The translations under genes were made by a program, and so were the position numbers. Positions 61,146 through 64,000 of a stretch of DNA of 64,000 nt are shown here, in pieces. A model generated the notes under the pieces. That model had not been told where the DNA came from and did no database searches. It was given only the letters and a program-made list of their open reading frames with translations. How positions within the stretch are numbered: the stretch's first letter is position 1; each line of letters opens with the position of its first letter. This DNA comes from Nocardioides aquaticus (GTDB taxonomy: Bacteria; Actinomycetota; Actinomycetes; Propionibacteriales; Nocardioidaceae), in contig NZ_CP075371.1 in assembly GCF_018459925.1 (NCBI RefSeq), forward strand, positions 186,001-250,000, written 5' to 3'.

Positions 61146-62314
61146 GGGGTCTCCTCGGTGGTGGTGGCCAGCTCGGCGAGCACGGCCTCGGTGTCGGCGC
61201 CCAGCACGGGGCCGGCAGGCCCGCGGCGCACCGGGGTGCGGGAGAAGCGCATCGGGGAGCCGACCTGGCGGACCGGCCCGAGCGTCGGGTGCTCGGCGTC
61301 CCAGTAGAAGTCGCGCGCCTCGAGCGCGGGGTCGGTGAAGACCTGGTCGTAGGTCTGGATCGGGGCGCACGGCACCCCGGCGGCCTGCAGCACCTCGAGC
61401 ACCGTGTCGGTGCTCAGGGTCGCGGTGACCTCCTCGACCGCCTCGACGAGCGCGTCGCGGTGGGTCATCCGGGCGGTGTTGTCGGCGAAGCGTGGGTCGG
61501 CCGGCAGGTCGTCCAGCCCGAGCGCGGCGCAGAAGGCCAGCCACAGCGTGGGTGTGTTCGCGCCGATCGTGACGTGGCCGTCGGTGGTGACCACGGCCTG
61601 GTACGGCGCCTGCGACTGGTGCGCGGAGCCCTGTGGTCCCGGCACGCCGCCGCCCCCGAACCAGCGCCCGGCCTCCCACACGCCCAGCGCGACGCCGGCC
61701 TCGTGCAGCGAGACGTCGAGGTGCTGGCCGAGCCCCGAGCGGTCGCGCTCGCGCAGGGCGGCGGTGACGCCGAGCGCGACGTACATCGCGCACATCAGGT
61801 CGCACACCGGGACGCCGACCTTGGCGGGACCGCCCCCGGGGAAGCCGGTGACGCTCATCAGCCCCGAGCGGGCCTGGGCCATGATGTCGAGCCCCGGCTG
61901 CTGCGCCAGCGGACCGTCCTGGCCCCAGCCGGAGGCCGAGGCGTAGACCAGGCCCGGGTTGTCGGCGGCGAGGTCGTCGTAGCCCAGCCCCATCCGTCGC
62001 ATGGCGCCGGGACGCAGGTTCTCGACCAGCACGTCGGCGCGGGCGGCGAGCCGGCGGAAGGTGGCGCGGCCCTCGTCCGACTTCAGGTCGAGCGCGACCG
62101 ACTCCTTGTTGCGGTTCAGCCGGACGAACGAGGAGCTCTCCCCGTCGACGTACGGCGCGTTGCCCCGCACGAAGTCGCCGGAGCCGGGCGTCTCGACCTT
62201 GACCACGCGGGCCCCGAGGTCGGCGAGCTGGGTGGCCGCGAACGGGGCGGCGAGGAAGGACCCGACCTCGACGACGAGGACGCCGGCGAGCGGTCCGGGG
62301 GCGGTGTCGTTCAC
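61142..62314 (-). CDS. Class III CoA-transferase (CaiB/BaiF/Frc family)
   Basis: 390 aa. N-terminal GVLVVEVGSFLAAPFAATQL and LGARVVKVETPGSGDFVRG, followed by SFVRLNRNKESVALDLKS, ADVLVENLRPGAMRRMGLGYDDL and GQDGPLAQQPGLDIMAQA, are the full family signature, with the catalytic Asp in the last block. It transfers CoA between carboxylic acids. The start is GTG at 62314 with AGGAGGT upstream. It is divergent from the GntR gene and coupled to the crotonase-like gene. Confidence 0.92.
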   Translation of the reverse strand: MNDTAPGPLAGVLVVEVGSFLAAPFAATQLADLGARVVKVETPGSGDFVRGNAPYVDGESSSFVRLNRNKESVALDLKSDEGRATFRRLAARADVLVENLRPGAMRRMGLGYDDLAADNPGLVYASASGWGQDGPLAQQPGLDIMAQARSGLMSVTGFPGGGPAKVGVPVCDLMCAMYVALGVTAALRERDRSGLGQHLDVSLHEAGVALGVWEAGRWFGGGGVPGPQGSAHQSQAPYQAVVTTDGHVTIGANTPTLWLAFCAALGLDDLPADPRFADNTARMTHRDALVEAVEEVTATLSTDTVLEVLQAAGVPCAPIQTYDQVFTDPALEARDFYWDAEHPTLGPVRQVGSPMRFSRTPVRRGPAGPVLGADTEAVLAELATTTEETP

Positions 62315-62340
62315 GCGACCTCCTGGGTGGGTTCTGTGTA

Positions 62341-62350
62341 CGGTATACCG
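62341..62350. promoter_or_regulatory. GntR operator CGGTATACCG
   Basis: Perfect 10-bp palindrome centred on GTATAC in the 37-bp gap between the divergent CoA-transferase and GntR genes. The GntR gene may use TACGGT at 62339-62344, 7 nt before its ATG, as a leaderless -10, which would overlap the operator. Confidence 0.6.
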
Positions 62351-62351
62351 C

Positions 62352-63080
62352 ATGACCGACCGGCGCCTGGCTCCGCCGCCGAGCCTGGCCGAGCGGGCCG
62401 CCGACGCGGTCCGCGCGATGATCCTCGGCGGCGAGGTCCTGCCCGGCGAGCGCCTGGTGGAGAGCCGGCTCACCGAGCAGCTCGGCGTCTCCCGCCCGCC
62501 GGTGCGCGAGGCGCTCCAGCAGTTGGAGCACGAGGGCCTGGTGGTGCCGTCCGGTCGCCGCGGGCTGGCCGTCCGCACGCTGACCCGGCACGACGTCTAC
62601 GAGATCGTCACGCTGCGCGACAGCCTCGAGCAGCTCGCCGTACGCCTGGCGCTGCCGGTGACCGACGAGGAACGGCTGACGCCGCTGGTGGCCGCGCTGG
62701 CCGACTTGGAGGACGGCGCCGCCCGCGACCACGGGAACGCGGCCCTGGTCGAGCGCGGGTTCGCCTTCCACCTCGCGCTCGTCGCGCTGTCCGGGCACCG
62801 ACGGCTGGTCGCGACCTACCGGGACCTCGGCCTGCAGGTGCGGCTGTGCATGAGCGCCAACGTCGCGAGCCGGACGCACGAGGACGCCGCGGGCAACGCC
62901 GCGCGGCACCGGGTCCTGCTCGACGTCGTGCGTGCGGGCGACCCGGACGCCGCGCTCGCCGCGCTGGCCGACCACGGCCACCGGTCCTTCCTGGCCCGCG
63001 TGGTCGACGAGCTGCCCGGCGGCTCGGCCGCGTCCGACGCCTGGCTGGCCCGGCTACGGGGGGCCGAAGGTCACGCCTAA
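62352..63080 (+). CDS. GntR-family regulator with FCD domain
   Basis: 242 aa. The winged HTH spans about 15-70 (LAERAADAVRAMILGGEVLP, ESRLTEQLGVSRPPVREALQ, then LEHEGLVVPSGRRGLAV), followed by an all-helical FCD effector domain (VTLRDSLEQLAVRLAL; FHLALVALSGHRRL; HRVLLDVVRAGDPDAALAAL with metal-binding His). ATG 62352 follows a possible leaderless -10. It likely represses the divergent CoA-transferase/crotonase operon through the CGGTATACCG palindrome until an organic acid is bound. Confidence 0.9.
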   Translation: MTDRRLAPPPSLAERAADAVRAMILGGEVLPGERLVESRLTEQLGVSRPPVREALQQLEHEGLVVPSGRRGLAVRTLTRHDVYEIVTLRDSLEQLAVRLALPVTDEERLTPLVAALADLEDGAARDHGNAALVERGFAFHLALVALSGHRRLVATYRDLGLQVRLCMSANVASRTHEDAAGNAARHRVLLDVVRAGDPDAALAALADHGHRSFLARVVDELPGGSAASDAWLARLRGAEGHA

Positions 63081-63309
63081 GGGTGTATTCGCAGGTGGGG
63101 GGTCCGGGATGACACTCGGTTCACGAGGTCGGCGGCCCCGGGCTCCGAGACTTACGCAGATCCTCGGGGATGTAACCGGACCGGGCCGGGGGCGCTGACC
63201 TCGCCCGTCCTGGCCGCCCTTCGACAGCCCTCGTCAGCCCACCGGGGTGCCGCGCGGGCCCACGTAGGCCCCCGACCTGCCACAGTCGTCGGACCCGACC
63301 CAGGAGCTG
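63081..63309. other. 229-bp gap, nothing recognised
   Basis: No coding region, tRNA-like fold or clear terminator was seen between the GntR and SRPBCC genes. The sequence has short C- and G-rich runs only. Confidence 0.5.
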
Positions 63310-63753
63310 ATGCGTGTGAGCACGAACGAACGCCTCGTCGATGCCACCCCCGACCAGGTCTGGGCGGTGCTGGCCGACGGCTGGCTCTACCCGCTGTGGG
63401 TCGTGGGTGCGACGCGGATGCGCGAGGTCGACGACTCCTGGCCCGCGCCGGGCTCGGTGCTGCACCACTCCGTCGGCGCCTGGCCGCTGGTGCTCGACGA
63501 CACGACGTCGGTCACCGCCTGCGACCTGGGCCGCCGGCTCGACCTGCGCGCTCGGGCGTGGCCGTCCGGCGAGGCGGCTGTGTCGATCGAGCTGGAGGCG
63601 GTCGGCGCCCGGACCCGCGTACGCATCCGCGAGGACGCCGTCGCCGGACCGGGACGCCTGGTCCCCGCGCCCCTGCGGCACCTGCCGCTGGCCTGGCGCA
63701 ACGTCGAGACGCTCCGGCGGCTGGCCTACCTGGCCGAGCGCCGGGCCGGCTGA
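63310..63753 (+). CDS. SRPBCC-family (polyketide cyclase/START-like) protein
   Basis: 147 aa. The hydrophobic-cavity pattern begins STNERLVDATPDQVWAVLAD and continues with VGATRMREVDDSWPAPGSVL and ends with the long helix LAWRNVETLRRLAYLAERR. This is typical of actinobacterial SRPBCC proteins of unknown function. They bind lipids or hydrophobic ligands. The start may be ATG 63310 or the GTG six bases later. It is convergent with the oxidoreductase gene at the right end. Confidence 0.82.
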   Translation: MRVSTNERLVDATPDQVWAVLADGWLYPLWVVGATRMREVDDSWPAPGSVLHHSVGAWPLVLDDTTSVTACDLGRRLDLRARAWPSGEAAVSIELEAVGARTRVRIREDAVAGPGRLVPAPLRHLPLAWRNVETLRRLAYLAERRAG

Positions 63754-63777
63754 GCCGACCCGGCGCCGGGGCGTCGG

Positions 63778-64000
63778 CTAGAGGCGGCCCAGCAGGTCGA
63801 CCGGGTTGGCCGGCCGGGTGTGGGCGGCCAGCAGCTGCTCGGCCCCCTCCAGCTCGTCGCCGTCGCCGTCCCAGACCAGGACGCCGGCGACCTCGGCGTC
63901 GGTGAGGTAGTACACGACGGTACGGCCGTCCGCGCGCTCGTCGACGACCGTCTCCAGGTCCGTGGAGGTGCTGCCCATGGCCTCGAACCCGTGGCCCAGG
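63778..64000 (-). CDS. FAD-dependent oxidoreductase, C-terminal end (5' part outside window)
   Basis: Open to the right edge: the frame runs LGHGFEAMGSTSTDLETVV before the internal Met at 63978, so this is not a small gene. The visible 73 residues match the C-terminal reductase domain of AIF/ferredoxin-reductase-like flavoproteins (VVYYLTDAEVAGVLVWDGDG, then LLAAHTRPANPVDLLGRL). The rest of the enzyme, including the FAD and NAD(P) sites, is beyond the window. Confidence 0.75.
   Translation of the reverse strand, partial: LGHGFEAMGSTSTDLETVVDERADGRTVVYYLTDAEVAGVLVWDGDGDELEGAEQLLAAHTRPANPVDLLGRL

Overview
The window is very GC-rich DNA packed with GTG-started, end-overlapping genes. It fits a soil or water actinobacterium of the Nocardioidaceae type (Nocardioides-like). 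This rests on gene style: a DUF222/HNH gene of the 13E12-repeat kind, a KatG, RNase J, many TetR/LacI/IclR/GntR/MarR regulators, and leaderless promoters of the form TAnnnT-N6/7-start. No rRNA, tRNA, CRISPR array, prophage or insertion sequence was seen. Both end genes are cut by the window edges.

Left part (1-13.4 kb). After the end of a LuxR-type regulator comes a membrane and ion-homeostasis cluster: Na+/H+ antiporter, PLDc_N-SHOCT protein, ClC channel, AI-2E-family permease, K+ channel, cardiolipin synthase, YihY and a small membrane protein. It is followed by a DMSP-lyase-like cupin, then an SDR/TetR divergent pair with a palindromic operator.

13.4-20.7 kb is the most coherent metabolic unit. 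A LacI regulator with a palindromic operator faces a seven-gene operon: TRAP transporter dctQ-dctM-dctP, a phosphotriesterase-family hydrolase, a quinate/shikimate dehydrogenase (qsuD-like), a type II dehydroquinase (qsuC role) and a two-domain 3-dehydroshikimate dehydratase (qsuB-like). Together these would take up quinate or shikimate, or an ester or lactone of them, and convert it to protocatechuate.

20.7-30.7 kb holds a TetR/SDR/saccharopine-dehydrogenase-like/acyl-CoA-ligase locus, a formate/nitrite-type channel, a luciferase-like oxidoreductase, a DUF222-HNH gene with an SOS box inside a leaderless promoter, and a MarR/VOC divergent pair with two palindromes. Three genes between 3 and 25 kb (PLDc_N, TetR, acyl-CoA ligase) each lack exactly one base, which suggests either sequencing indels or fresh pseudogenes.

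30.8-44.6 kb: katG and a lipoprotein, then a leftward operon livF-livG-livH-livM-livK plus an acyl-CoA synthetase, a GAF-LuxR regulator, and a rightward acyl-CoA synthetase/AhpD-like pair. The motif ACCTC-N6-GAGGT occurs in front of both operons at the same distance from a -10-like hexamer, which suggests one regulon for import and CoA activation of an organic acid. LivG carries a His/Asp-rich tail encoded by a 12-nt tandem repeat.

44.6-64 kb: SulP transporter, peptide chain release factor 3, MerR regulator, a spermidine-synthase-like protein, RNase J, a secreted or anchored EEP nuclease-like protein and a zinc alcohol dehydrogenase. Then comes an IclR-controlled module (MatC-type carrier, serine-glyoxylate-type aminotransferase, 992-residue FAD/Fe-S glycolate/lactate-type dehydrogenase) with three similar operator sites. 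A 22-nt tandem repeat follows, then a GntR-controlled CoA-transferase/crotonase pair, an SRPBCC protein and the C-terminus of a FAD-dependent oxidoreductase.
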